This document shows positions 34,313 to 43,507 of a stretch of 64,000 nt of DNA, piece by piece. The stretch spans positions 2,232,001-2,296,000 of the forward strand of contig NZ_RCST01000001.1 of NCBI RefSeq assembly GCF_013141865.1, given 5' to 3'. Origin of the DNA: Methylomonas sp. ZR1. Lineage in GTDB: Bacteria; Pseudomonadota; Gammaproteobacteria; Methylococcales; Methylomonadaceae. The notes beneath the pieces are model-generated. The model was not told where the DNA came from. It searched no databases and was given only the letters and a program-made list of their open reading frames with translations. The translations under genes and the position numbers were made by a program. Every line of letters begins with the position of its first letter. The first letter of the stretch is position 1.

Positions 34313-35932
34313 TTATAGATAGCTATAGTTTGCACAACACAACCCGTTATTTTTATGTTCATATACTAGCCCTGCGTGCTCAACATAACTACACCTAGCA
34401 ATAACCCCTCTAGGCTTAGCAACATCAAGCACTCTTTTAGTGCCCAAGCCAGTCAACTGCCCCTGCAAGTCGAGATAGGTAATTGGAAATAGTATAGAAA
34501 AACGCTTCATGCTTTCATAGGTTAAATCGTCGACAATAATTCTGCCCTTATCCATATTCAGTTTACATGCACTAGCCAACTCCAAAATATCATGATTAAC
34601 TGCGCCGAGACTATTCAACGCAATTGATGGACCCACAAAGCCTTCCTTTAAATATTTGTTGAATAATACAAAATTCACAAGTAGGGATGAAGCAACTACA
34701 CAAATACAGACTAACGCATATATATTTATAAGATGCTTAAAGTATCCAGACCTAAAACCAGCAAGAGATAGACAAACAACAACAACAATTACATAATTTA
34801 GAAAAAAAGTCCTATAAAAATTATGAGCCGCGTCATAAACATACAAAAAAACAATCGGAGAAACAATCAAACACAGAAGCAAATATCTTATATCAAAATA
34901 TTTTTTACAGGTGTATTTCGCCTTAAAATAACAAAATAACCCATTAATCACCTTAAAAACGCTAAAAAATAAAACTCCAAAAAATATAACAAGATTAAAA
35001 AACAGAATAATCCGTATAAACCAATTTAAAAACCTTAGTTTAATAAAATAAACTATAGACTCAGGTTCGACGGAGGGCAAGTAACCAATCGCATATTCAT
35101 TATTATAAAGAAACGACTGAGAATAACCGACAAAGTTATTATTAACCCAGCTAAAGAATCCCTGCAATACAACTGCATGTATATCAACTGTCATAGAAGA
35201 CAAATAACTCTGTATACCAGGGTAATTGTCGCATGACATGCCCCGACTAAACCCAATAATAGCTGCAATTGACATACCGAACAAATATGCAACAGATAAT
35301 ATCGTGGGAATAATTTTATACGTAAATGATCGACATAGTAATATTGCAAGAACTATAGACAGCGGAACAAATAACACCCCTTGAATATGCACATAAACCG
35401 ACAATGATGCACTAGCCAGCAAACCAACCAATACAAAAATACCGATATAAAGCTTACGAACTTCAGAATTATCCCAATAAACAAATGAGAGTAAGCAGAA
35501 AAGCAAATTAAGCAAATGAATAAATTCAGGACGAGCCATCGTTAGCCCGGAGCCAGCAACCCCAATAAATCCTGTTGAAATAATTAGTACCGCAAGTGGA
35601 TTTACACCATTGACAGCCTTCTTAGCCACATATAATGCTATCGTCAAAGTAACCAGTAATGGAAAAATACGAAACTGCACGGGATTTACCAAAAGCATAG
35701 TTTTAGACAATAACCACGCTGGTAATGCAAGCAGCATCGGGACTTTCAGCCCCCAAGACGAGCAAAGTGCAAACAACCCGTGAGAAACGCCCTTATCCTG
35801 AATAAACCTTCCTGCATAGAATTGCAATGCTACTTCATCAGGATAATAAGGCATGTCACGCCAAACAATTAAAGACAGAATACACAAACCACTGACAGCG
35901 ATTGCCAAATAGTTTTTTTGAGAAATCACCAT
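34313..35932 (-). CDS. Multi-spanning GT-C-type membrane protein
   Basis: Inner-membrane protein of 539 aa with about ten to twelve hydrophobic segments. An early loop carries the acidic pair in RDMPYYPDEVALQFYAGRF, the place and form of the catalytic Asp-Glu of GT-C (GT39/GT83) lipid-sugar-dependent transferases. A periplasmic domain of about 90 residues at the C-terminus (MDKGRIIVDDLTYESMKRF) follows. I cannot exclude that it is the O-antigen polymerase Wzy, which has similar topology but little sequence conservation. It is very AT-rich and stands between gaps of 129 and 42 nt. Confidence 0.72.
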   Translation of the reverse strand: MVISQKNYLAIAVSGLCILSLIVWRDMPYYPDEVALQFYAGRFIQDKGVSHGLFALCSSWGLKVPMLLALPAWLLSKTMLLVNPVQFRIFPLLVTLTIALYVAKKAVNGVNPLAVLIISTGFIGVAGSGLTMARPEFIHLLNLLFCLLSFVYWDNSEVRKLYIGIFVLVGLLASASLSVYVHIQGVLFVPLSIVLAILLCRSFTYKIIPTILSVAYLFGMSIAAIIGFSRGMSCDNYPGIQSYLSSMTVDIHAVVLQGFFSWVNNNFVGYSQSFLYNNEYAIGYLPSVEPESIVYFIKLRFLNWFIRIILFFNLVIFFGVLFFSVFKVINGLFCYFKAKYTCKKYFDIRYLLLCLIVSPIVFLYVYDAAHNFYRTFFLNYVIVVVVCLSLAGFRSGYFKHLINIYALVCICVVASSLLVNFVLFNKYLKEGFVGPSIALNSLGAVNHDILELASACKLNMDKGRIIVDDLTYESMKRFSILFPITYLDLQGQLTGLGTKRVLDVAKPRGVIARCSYVEHAGLVYEHKNNGLCCANYSYL

Positions 35933-35974
35933 GATTTGAATAGATTATCCGACTATAAAATACAACCTATAGAC

Positions 35975-36628
35975 TCACGACCTATGATATTCAACAATTA
36001 GCAAACTTGAAAACATCCACATAAATAACGCCACCAAATATACCGTTATATAATCGATAGATACAATATCAAATGACTTTGACGCGGGAGCCACGATTTC
36101 TGTTGGCCTCATGCTCAAAATAATCAATTTTAGCTGGGAAATTGTTTCAACGACCTGACTATTGCATTCTTTCTTGTCTAAAATTTTCTCCCAATAAAGT
36201 ATTTCACTTTTGACACTATTGAGTTCTTTGTTTAATTTTTGCTGATGATGATCGACAATTTTCTGAGCTAAAGCAGAAACTAAGCGTTCAGCATCGTCAA
36301 CAGAATCCCAATGGACTAGTATCTTTATTGCTTTATTATTATCGATAGGATGCGTCCTAATTCTCTTTGAAAGGCCCGTAGGAGATACGTTATTAGCAGT
36401 CGCCACCGAAATTAAGGTTTCTGAGTTACGTAAATATTCGATGGATTCCGCCGCGCCAGCAATGGGCGTATTGTTATCAAATTGACCTAATTTAATTATA
36501 ACTTGCGCCTCATATTTAACAGGCATTACTTCCAGTAAAATAAAGGCCATCAAAACCCACAATAGGAGATTTAAACCTATATATCTTTTATTTTGTATCA
36601 GCGCATCAACTAGGCTTTTAAATGTCAT
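35975..36628 (-). CDS. Short Wzz-like chain-length determinant protein
   Basis: A 217-aa protein with the layout of polysaccharide co-polymerases. There is an N-terminal membrane helix (about 18-36), a periplasmic part starting PVKYEAQVIIKLGQF and containing a helical segment with NKELNSVKSEILYWEKIL, and a C-terminal helix (about 190-210, YLVALFMWMFSSLLIV). I start at ATG 36628 with AAGGA 8 nt upstream. It is clearly shorter than usual Wzz (about 320-380 aa), lacking much of the coiled-coil. The start overlaps the upstream GT87-like gene by 4 nt. Confidence 0.72.
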   Translation of the reverse strand: MTFKSLVDALIQNKRYIGLNLLLWVLMAFILLEVMPVKYEAQVIIKLGQFDNNTPIAGAAESIEYLRNSETLISVATANNVSPTGLSKRIRTHPIDNNKAIKILVHWDSVDDAERLVSALAQKIVDHHQQKLNKELNSVKSEILYWEKILDKKECNSQVVETISQLKLIILSMRPTEIVAPASKSFDIVSIDYITVYLVALFMWMFSSLLIVEYHRS

Positions 36629-37896
36629 GAAAATTTCCTTAAAGATACTAAAACCGGGTAACTCATGATTATCAACATGAAAAGCAGACAAAATGGACGA
36701 ATATATGCACCAAATGTCAATCCGGTTGATACATCCACGTAATACTGCGAAAGAAAACTAAATTGATTGAACTCAATTATCGGACCAACCACAAAATCCA
36801 GAGGAATCAACAGCACAAACATGATTATCCTTCTATATTTATTAGCATAACTTCCAATTAAAATTGCACTTAAATATGGCAGTAACATAATAACTGCATA
36901 CCCACCAGGGGAATCAGTAGCGACCATCATAGAAAGCAAAACAACTACGCTTAATTGCTCCCAAGTAAAAAAATGAGCTTTTCGCGCCGATAAAAATAGA
37001 ATAGACGCCGCAACAAAAAGAACAAACCACCTTAAAAAGTGTGCAGTCAAATAGAGGATTACCGGAATCCTGTCCTGATAGTAAAAGACAGCTTTCGACC
37101 ATGAACTAAGCGAAGTTGTGTACCAAACTTTCTGAAAAAAATCCGAATTAACAGCGCCGGAAAAAGAAAACATATTTTCGAAAATTTGCCTATAGTTTCC
37201 ATCTTCCAAGACAATCATACTTATTTGATTAATCAATAATGATGCAAAAAAACTTATCAGAAAGTATGTATATTCTCTTTTAAAAAACGGCACGAACCAG
37301 AGCACTATTAAATACTGCTTAATATTTATAGCCAACGCAAGAAATACTGCGCCTTTCCAATTGGCGCCAAAAGCCTGAGAAAAAGCCAACAACATAAAAG
37401 CAACTATAATATAGTTGCCTCTTTCTAACGCATAAAGCCCGGGAAATTGCATCAGCAACGCAAGAAATATAACAATCTCAACCGAAATATATTTTATACC
37501 CACCTGTTTTACGATTAATTTTGTACATACAAAAATTCCACAAAAATAAAACAAAAATAGCCAAGCGATAGAATACGGCGTGCAATCTCGTAACTCTGCC
37601 GGTAAAACAACGGAGGCACAATAATCCGGCACTAACATTTGCGCCAATGCAAATACGCTTATCGGATAAATTGATTGCCATATGTCATAACGCCCATCAT
37701 TTAGACTCCAATAATTTGTATTATAGAAGTCCATAAATGTATCTAAAGGCGCAAAGAAAAATGGCGGCATTGCATAACCGCTGGATTCAAAATACTTGAC
37801 AAAAAAGATCAGAAAAACCAACTCTGAAAAGATTATCCAGACAAACCACCAATGAATATTTTTATTTTTTACACAAACACTATCAGCTGAAGTCAT
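36625..37896 (-). CDS. GT87/DUF2029-like polytopic membrane glycosyltransferase
   Basis: Polytopic inner-membrane protein of 423 aa with roughly ten transmembrane segments. Motifs of the GT87 (DUF2029) GT-C family are visible: TFMDFYNTNYWSL and SIYPISVFALAQ after the first helix, LYALERGNYIIVAFML, and AINIKQYLIVLWFVPF. Family members are polyprenyl-phosphate-mannose-dependent transferases in actinobacteria; in proteobacterial polysaccharide loci their donor is unknown. It overlaps the Wzz-like gene by 4 nt. A polymerase (Wzy) role is another possibility. Confidence 0.76.
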   Translation of the reverse strand: MTSADSVCVKNKNIHWWFVWIIFSELVFLIFFVKYFESSGYAMPPFFFAPLDTFMDFYNTNYWSLNDGRYDIWQSIYPISVFALAQMLVPDYCASVVLPAELRDCTPYSIAWLFLFYFCGIFVCTKLIVKQVGIKYISVEIVIFLALLMQFPGLYALERGNYIIVAFMLLAFSQAFGANWKGAVFLALAINIKQYLIVLWFVPFFKREYTYFLISFFASLLINQISMIVLEDGNYRQIFENMFSFSGAVNSDFFQKVWYTTSLSSWSKAVFYYQDRIPVILYLTAHFLRWFVLFVAASILFLSARKAHFFTWEQLSVVVLLSMMVATDSPGGYAVIMLLPYLSAILIGSYANKYRRIIMFVLLIPLDFVVGPIIEFNQFSFLSQYYVDVSTGLTFGAYIRPFCLLFMLIIMSYPVLVSLRKFS

Positions 37897-37926
37897 TCAA
37901 TATGCCATCCATACTAGATAGTAAAT

Positions 37927-38352
37927 TTAAGATAACTTACTTTGCGCACCATTCTTTTTAAAAGAAAATCGGCGATGCAAGATATAACTGCTTATCACAG
38001 TAATAGATACTATAATTGCTTGGGCAATCAATGTATGTAGATTAAGTCTCTCGACCAAAAGAGGTAATGCTATTAAATTAAAACCAAAAGCACCAAGGTA
38101 AACCATATTAAACCTAAAAAATTCTTTCAACCACCGCCCTTTCACGCGAAACACATAAATCCTATAACCCAAATATGCATTAATCACCGATACAAAATGA
38201 CTTATGATTAAAAGCCACACATAATGTAAATCATGGTGTAGGAAAAACCAAATAACTGCAAAAAAACCATACCCAAAAGCGGTATTGTACAAACCTACAA
38301 ATAAATAACGAATTTTTTCGTTACCCCAAAAACGTTTAGTTATTGAACCCAA
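37927..38352 (-). CDS. GtrA-like small membrane protein
   Basis: A 141-aa GtrA-family protein with four membrane helices and the opening KIRYLFVGLYNTAFGYGFFAVIWF, predicted to move undecaprenyl-phosphate-linked sugar across the inner membrane. It overlaps the adjacent GtrB-like glycosyltransferase gene by 17 nt; GtrA-GtrB neighbours are the usual arrangement for side-branch glucosylation of O-antigen. The sequence ends with a basic tail (RRFSFKKNGAQSK). Confidence 0.86.
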   Translation of the reverse strand: MGSITKRFWGNEKIRYLFVGLYNTAFGYGFFAVIWFFLHHDLHYVWLLIISHFVSVINAYLGYRIYVFRVKGRWLKEFFRFNMVYLGAFGFNLIALPLLVERLNLHTLIAQAIIVSITVISSYILHRRFSFKKNGAQSKLS

Positions 38353-39277
38353 CTTGCTTTCTCACGATAAAATTAGGTCGATTCTTCACTTCCTCGTATA
38401 TCAAACCAATATATTCTGCAACAATACCCAACATAGTAAATAATATTCCGAACATCAAAAACATAACGGTCATAATGGTCCCATATCCAGCAAACGGCAC
38501 ACCCCAGAATATTGCTTTTACTATTGTCCATACTAATAGGATAAAAGACGCCGCAGATATGGTTATTCCCAATATAGTAATAAGCTTTAAAGGCACATAA
38601 GAATGGGCCAATATGCCTTTTAACGCCAGTTCAATAACCTTGAAAGTGTGAGCTCCCGATACGCCGGCAAAGCGTTCAGCTCGCTCATGCTCAATACCTA
38701 TGGATTTGTAGCCAACCCAGGCAAATAGTCCACGAATAAAACGGTTACGTTCGTGTATGGAATTGATAGTTTCGTATACTTTTCTATCGATCAGCCTGAA
38801 GTCGCTAACATTTCTAGGAACCATGCCGTTGGTCAAACCGTTGGCCACCCAATAAAACAATTGCGAGTTAAAACGGCGAATTAAGCCCGTGCCATTACGT
38901 TTAGTAACAATACCGTAAACGTTTTCATATCCCTCTTCCCATTTTTTGATGAACTGAGTTATTAAATGTGGTGGATCTTGCAAATCCGCAGTCATGATCA
39001 CGGCAGCATCACCAGACGCATAATTCAGTCCAGCGGTAATGCCGCCATCCATTCTAAAATTACGCGCCAGTTGCACAATTTTAAACCGCGGGTCTTTCTC
39101 ATGTACCGCGCAGAGCTTTTCGTAGGTATTATCTTGAGAACCGTTCTCGACGATAATGGCTTCAAAATCGTAAGCGCTATTTTCCGCAAATACTGCTGTT
39201 AATTGTTTAGCCAATTCATCAACATTGTCCTGCTCGTTATAGGCAGGAATTACCACTGAGATTAGTTTTCTATTCAT
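38336..39277 (-). CDS. Undecaprenyl-phosphate glycosyltransferase (GtrB-like)
   Basis: A 313-aa family 2 transferase of the bactoprenol glucosyltransferase/dolichol-phosphate-mannose synthase type. The catalytic part has LISVVIPAYNEQDNVDELAKQL, VENGSQDNTYEKL, VQLARNFRMDGGITAGLN and the metal site MTADLQDPPHLI. Two C-terminal helices follow (KLITILGITISAASFILLVW and GTIMTVMFLMFGILFTMLG in pattern). It would form undecaprenyl-P-hexose for transfer by one of the GT-C proteins nearby. It lies 11 nt after the ThDP enzyme gene and overlaps GtrA. Confidence 0.87.
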   Translation of the reverse strand: MNRKLISVVIPAYNEQDNVDELAKQLTAVFAENSAYDFEAIIVENGSQDNTYEKLCAVHEKDPRFKIVQLARNFRMDGGITAGLNYASGDAAVIMTADLQDPPHLITQFIKKWEEGYENVYGIVTKRNGTGLIRRFNSQLFYWVANGLTNGMVPRNVSDFRLIDRKVYETINSIHERNRFIRGLFAWVGYKSIGIEHERAERFAGVSGAHTFKVIELALKGILAHSYVPLKLITILGITISAASFILLVWTIVKAIFWGVPFAGYGTIMTVMFLMFGILFTMLGIVAEYIGLIYEEVKNRPNFIVRKQVGFNN

Positions 39278-39288
39278 ACTGGATATGT

Positions 39289-41070
39289 TTATTGCAAATA
39301 TTGCGCTACTACGGCATATAGATTCTCATCCAAGTCCGGAGTCATTTGGTGCAAGGGATTTGATTGCATCGAACCTGTTTCCGTTACCCTACTGGTAATT
39401 TTGGGAAAATAAGTTTGTTCCGGATCTATCGGCACAACAAATCCAGCCGGCTCATCGCTTGCAAATAGGCGTTGGAATTCAGGGTCCTGCTCGAAGCTAG
39501 CATCGAGTTTGATACAAGGCAGATTAAAGGCTTTAAATAAGGTTAGCCAATCCGGTAAACCCAATCCCGAAGACTGGTCGCAACCAATATAGGCACCATT
39601 AAAATAATTTCTTTGCGTCATGCGAATGGATGCATAGCCATTATCGTTAAAAATGAAAATTTTCAGATTTAACTTATTAACAGCAACCGTGCCCAACTCC
39701 TGTAAATTTTGGGCAAATCCGCCATCGCCTTCGACTAGAACTGTCCTGAGCTGCGGATAGGCGAAAGCCGCGCCTATTGCTCCGCTCAAACCGTAACCCA
39801 TGGACGCCAAGCCCTTGTTGGTAACGATGTGTTGGCCGCGCTGTTGGGCGAAGGTTTGCATCATCACGGTAAAGGCGCCACCGCTACTGCAAGGAATGAC
39901 ATTATCCGTGTCTCGGCAGTGTACCGACAAACGGCTGACAAAATCGTACGGCGATAAATAATGCTCTGCCGTGTTATTAATCGGCTCGATCAACGGCAAT
40001 TCGGCTTTCACTTTTTGGCAATAAGCCACCCATTCGGCATGATCGCCAAGATTGGCTGCCGCTAAAGCTTGTAATACTTGATTGGCATCGCCTTGCAAAC
40101 CGCAATCGACGCGGGGATGGCCTTTGTTAAGCTCGGTAGGGTCGCATTCCACTTGCACTACTCTGCCGTTAGGTACGAACTCCTGCCAGTTAAACCCGGT
40201 TTGTTGCAGACCCAAACGGGTTCCCAGTGCGATCAGCAAATCGGCTTGTTGCATCAACAAGTTGCTGTAACGTTGCCCCCAGGTATTCGGGCGGCCAAAA
40301 TACAAGGGATGATCCGCTGCCACCCTATCCGCACCATTCCATGTGGTTGCCAAAGGAATACCCATGGGCTCCAAAGCATCGTATATCTTTTCTACCGTCT
40401 GTCTGGCAACACCGGCTCCAATCAATAAAAACGGCCGTTTTGCCGTGCGAACATCGTCGATTAGACGTTGGATTTCGGCTGAATGTATAGGTGGGATAGA
40501 TTGCTTTGCGGCTGGAGCAAATTCGCATAGCGGATCGTTTACATCAACTGGCGCACCTTGAATATCCAACGGAATTTCAAGAAACACCGGACCTTTGCGG
40601 CCTGTAACCCCGGCGTCGATAATCCGATTAAATGCCTCACAGGAAATCAAGCTATCCATCAGCACTGATTTTGAGGTGATCGGCTTGACGATATCGACAC
40701 CATCAATCTCTTGAATGCCGCGCTGGCGTACTTGTTGCCGGCAAAGATCGGCCGTCTTGACTTGCCCACCTATCACCAATAATTCCCGGCTCTCCAAATA
40801 GGCACCCGCCACTGCGGTGACAATATTGGTTAAGCCGGGACCGGCGGTTACCAGAGCAAAGGCTTTGCCATCGGTGCTTATTTCGTTGAAATATTCTGCT
40901 GCTATGCCGGCTGCCACCTCATGCACCACGCTAACGCATTTGAAATGACGATTTACGCTGGCGAGAATGTGCATGATATTGCCGCCCGCCACGTAAAAGC
41001 AGTGGGTATATCCTTTTTCTTTTAACCAATCGGCCAATAGATCGCTATATTTTATGGTCTTGTTTTGCAT
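39289..41070 (-). CDS. Thiamine-diphosphate enzyme, acetolactate-synthase-like (YerE-like)
   Basis: A 593-aa ThDP-dependent enzyme of the acetohydroxyacid synthase fold. The catalytic Glu is in VSVVHEVAAGIAAEYF, and the ThDP/Mg motif runs from GDGGFAQNLQEL to FNDNGYASI (GDG ... NDN). Central metabolism AHAS would pair with a small subunit; here the gene follows rfbH by 15 nt and belongs to a CDP-sugar run. That matches the position of YerE, the flavin- and ThDP-dependent enzyme of yersiniose synthesis, which adds a two-carbon unit from pyruvate to C4 of CDP-4-keto-3,6-dideoxyhexose. The assignment as a sugar-branching enzyme is inference from context; substrate and added unit are not known. 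Confidence 0.8.
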   Translation of the reverse strand: MQNKTIKYSDLLADWLKEKGYTHCFYVAGGNIMHILASVNRHFKCVSVVHEVAAGIAAEYFNEISTDGKAFALVTAGPGLTNIVTAVAGAYLESRELLVIGGQVKTADLCRQQVRQRGIQEIDGVDIVKPITSKSVLMDSLISCEAFNRIIDAGVTGRKGPVFLEIPLDIQGAPVDVNDPLCEFAPAAKQSIPPIHSAEIQRLIDDVRTAKRPFLLIGAGVARQTVEKIYDALEPMGIPLATTWNGADRVAADHPLYFGRPNTWGQRYSNLLMQQADLLIALGTRLGLQQTGFNWQEFVPNGRVVQVECDPTELNKGHPRVDCGLQGDANQVLQALAAANLGDHAEWVAYCQKVKAELPLIEPINNTAEHYLSPYDFVSRLSVHCRDTDNVIPCSSGGAFTVMMQTFAQQRGQHIVTNKGLASMGYGLSGAIGAAFAYPQLRTVLVEGDGGFAQNLQELGTVAVNKLNLKIFIFNDNGYASIRMTQRNYFNGAYIGCDQSSGLGLPDWLTLFKAFNLPCIKLDASFEQDPEFQRLFASDEPAGFVVPIDPEQTYFPKITSRVTETGSMQSNPLHQMTPDLDENLYAVVAQYLQ

Positions 41071-41085
41071 TGCTTGTTTGCCAAC

Positions 41086-42399
41086 TTATTGACGGATACC
41101 AAAAAAGATTTCTATTTTCTCGGCAACAAATTCCAACATCTCGGTGGTTAAGGCCGGATAAATACCAATCCAGAAGGTTTGCCGCATAATTCTATCGGTC
41201 ACATCCAGCGAGCCGGATATTCGGTATTGTCTGCCTTTCATATAGGGCTGACGGGTCAAGTTTCCGGCAAACAGCAAGCGGGAGCCGATTTTGTATTTAT
41301 CCAGATATTTCAACAATTCCACACGCTCGTGACCTGAGTCTTCCTTCAGCGTGATAGGAAACCCAAACCATGAGGGATCCGATCCCGGTGTCGCTTCCGG
41401 CAGAATTAAATATTGCTCGCAAGTAGCCAAGCGTTGCTTCAGGAATTTAAAATTACGTTTTCTGATTTCAATCAATTCCGGCGCACGCTCTAACTGCGCT
41501 AAGCCACAGGCCGCCTGCATATCGGTAATTTTTAAGTTATAACCCAAGTGCGAATAGGTGTATTTGTGGTCGTAGCCAGCCGGCAAATCGCCTAACTGCC
41601 AACCGAAGCGCTTTTTACAGGTATTATCAACACCGGGGGCGCAGTAACAATCCCTTCCCCAATCCCGAAACGACTCGATGATAGTTTTCAGACGGCGACT
41701 GCTGGTAAATACCGCGCCACCCTCGCCCATCGTGATGTGGTGAGCCGGATAAAAACTGAGCGTACCAATATCGCCGAAGGTACCAACATTACGGCCCTTG
41801 TAGGTTGTGCCTAAGGCATCACAGCAATCTTCTATCAACCAGAGATTGTATTTTTTTGCGATTTCGACGACTTTATCCAGGTCAAACGGATTGCCCAGCG
41901 TGTGGGCAATCATAATTGCTTTGGTTTTAGGCGTGATGGCCGCCTCGATTTTACTGGGATCGATGTTGTAGGTAGGAATTTCCACATCGACAAATACCGG
42001 AACAAGGTCGTAAAGCAGAATGGGATTAACCGTTGTGGGAAAACCGGCCGCTACGGAAATGACTTCATCGCCTTTCTGTAAGGCACGATCACCCAGTTTT
42101 TCGGATGTCAAACAGGCAAAAGCCAGCAGATTCGCAGAGGAACCGGAATTGACCGTCAACGCGCTGCTAACCCCGATAAACTCTGCCAATTGCTTTTCAA
42201 ACTGGTCGTTAAATCGTCCGGTAGTCAACCAACCGTCCAGCGAGGCTTCGACCATATAACTAAGTTCTTTAGCGCCGAGAATTTTACCCGAAGGCGGCAC
42301 TACGGACTGTTCCGGAACGAAAGCTTTTTCGGCATAACGTTCGGCGGCGTATTGTTCAACCAAATCCAAAATCTGCGCTTTTAATGTATTTTCTGTCAC
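41086..42399 (-). CDS. rfbH: CDP-4-keto-6-deoxyglucose 3-dehydrase (RfbH/DdhC, E1)
   Basis: PMP- and [2Fe-2S]-dependent dehydratase that removes the C3 hydroxyl of CDP-4-keto-6-deoxyglucose, the key step to 3,6-dideoxyhexoses. Two family marks separate it from ordinary sugar aminotransferases. The usual PLP-binding Lys is replaced by His in [13 protein letters not shown], and the cluster cysteines are seen in EDCCDALG and [12 protein letters not shown]. At 437 aa the length is exactly the family size. It sits between rfbG (25 nt) and the ThDP enzyme (15 nt). The reductase partner E3 (DdhD/AscD) is not in this window. Confidence 0.93.
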   Translation of the reverse strand: MTENTLKAQILDLVEQYAAERYAEKAFVPEQSVVPPSGKILGAKELSYMVEASLDGWLTTGRFNDQFEKQLAEFIGVSSALTVNSGSSANLLAFACLTSEKLGDRALQKGDEVISVAAGFPTTVNPILLYDLVPVFVDVEIPTYNIDPSKIEAAITPKTKAIMIAHTLGNPFDLDKVVEIAKKYNLWLIEDCCDALGTTYKGRNVGTFGDIGTLSFYPAHHITMGEGGAVFTSSRRLKTIIESFRDWGRDCYCAPGVDNTCKKRFGWQLGDLPAGYDHKYTYSHLGYNLKITDMQAACGLAQLERAPELIEIRKRNFKFLKQRLATCEQYLILPEATPGSDPSWFGFPITLKEDSGHERVELLKYLDKYKIGSRLLFAGNLTRQPYMKGRQYRISGSLDVTDRIMRQTFWIGIYPALTTEMLEFVAEKIEIFFGIRQ

Positions 42400-42424
42400 T
42401 GTCTTATCTTTGTGTTCAATAAAA

Positions 42425-43507
42425 TTAATGTTGATCAGCCGTCAAAAACTGCTCTAACTGCTCCGCGCAGACTTGCCGCATATCCTTGCCTTGTTGATAG
42501 GCCAGGTTCCAGTCGACAATCATCGCCAACGCTTGGGCCAGAGTCCAACGCGGTACCCAACCCAGAAGGGTCTTGGCTTTGGAGCAATCAAGCTTCAAAT
42601 AGTGCGCTTCATGCGGCTGCTCACTACCATCGATTTGCCAACTTGCGCCATTGCCCCATAAATCTGCCAGTTTTTCCAATATCCACGATACGGGTTGCGC
42701 ATCTGCTTCGCCAGGCCCGAAATTCCAGCCCTCCGCATATCGGCCACCTTGTTTATACAGTTGTTCTGCCAGCAGGACATAGCCGGTCACCGGCTCCAGT
42801 ACATGCTGCCAGGGCCTGATGGCCGTAGGGTTACGAATCGTCACTGCCTCCCCAGCCATGAACGCCCTCATAATATCGGGGATTAAACGATCTTGAGCCC
42901 AATCCCCGCCGCCGATCACATTACCGGCACGCACCGACGCCACCGCCACACCGTGCTCAGCGTAGCGTTCGCTGGGAAAAAAGGAATTACGATAGCTGGC
43001 AGTCACCAACTCTGAGCAGCCTTTGCTGTTGCTGTAAGGATCGAAGCCGCCCATCGGCTCGTTTTCACGGTAGCCCCACAACCATTCCTTGTTTTCGTAG
43101 CATTTGTCGCTGGTGACTATCACGACTGATTTTACCGACGCAGTGTGCCTGACCGCCTCCAGTAAATTAACCGTACCCATCACATTGGTGGCATAGGTTT
43201 CCACCGGCTGTTGATAGGAATAACGAACAAGCGGTTGCGCGGCCAAATGAAACACAATCTCAGGTTGAAAACTTTGCATTTCCGCCATCACGCTGGCTAA
43301 ATCGCGAATATCGCCTTCAACGTGCTGCAGTACCGAAGCCACATCAGCCACTTGGAATAAACTGGGCGCAGTAGGCGCCGGTAACGCATACCCTTTGATC
43401 TCCGCACCTAACCGGTGCAGATATAACGCCAACCAACCGCCTTTAAATCCGGTGTGCCCGGTTATAAAAACCCTTTTGCCTCGCCAAAAATCGCTATGCT
43501 CTACCAT
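42425..43507 (-). CDS. rfbG: CDP-glucose 4,6-dehydratase
   Basis: NAD-dependent SDR enzyme that converts CDP-glucose to CDP-4-keto-6-deoxyglucose. I start at ATG 43507 ([20 protein letters not shown]), with GTGGA 4-5 nt upstream and a 7-nt overlap with rfbF; the longer frame would overlap rfbF by 37 nt. The 360-aa protein shows the NAD motif [46 protein letters not shown], the catalytic Tyr/Lys region [18 protein letters not shown], and [19 protein letters not shown]. Confidence 0.93.
   Translation of the reverse strand: MVEHSDFWRGKRVFITGHTGFKGGWLALYLHRLGAEIKGYALPAPTAPSLFQVADVASVLQHVEGDIRDLASVMAEMQSFQPEIVFHLAAQPLVRYSYQQPVETYATNVMGTVNLLEAVRHTASVKSVVIVTSDKCYENKEWLWGYRENEPMGGFDPYSNSKGCSELVTASYRNSFFPSERYAEHGVAVASVRAGNVIGGGDWAQDRLIPDIMRAFMAGEAVTIRNPTAIRPWQHVLEPVTGYVLLAEQLYKQGGRYAEGWNFGPGEADAQPVSWILEKLADLWGNGASWQIDGSEQPHEAHYLKLDCSKAKTLLGWVPRWTLAQALAMIVDWNLAYQQGKDMRQVCAEQLEQFLTADQH

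Noticed and set aside
39289..41070. Housekeeping acetolactate synthase (ilvB)
   Set aside because: No small subunit or ilvC nearby, and it is located directly after rfbH in a polysaccharide locus; a YerE-like role fits better, though not proven.
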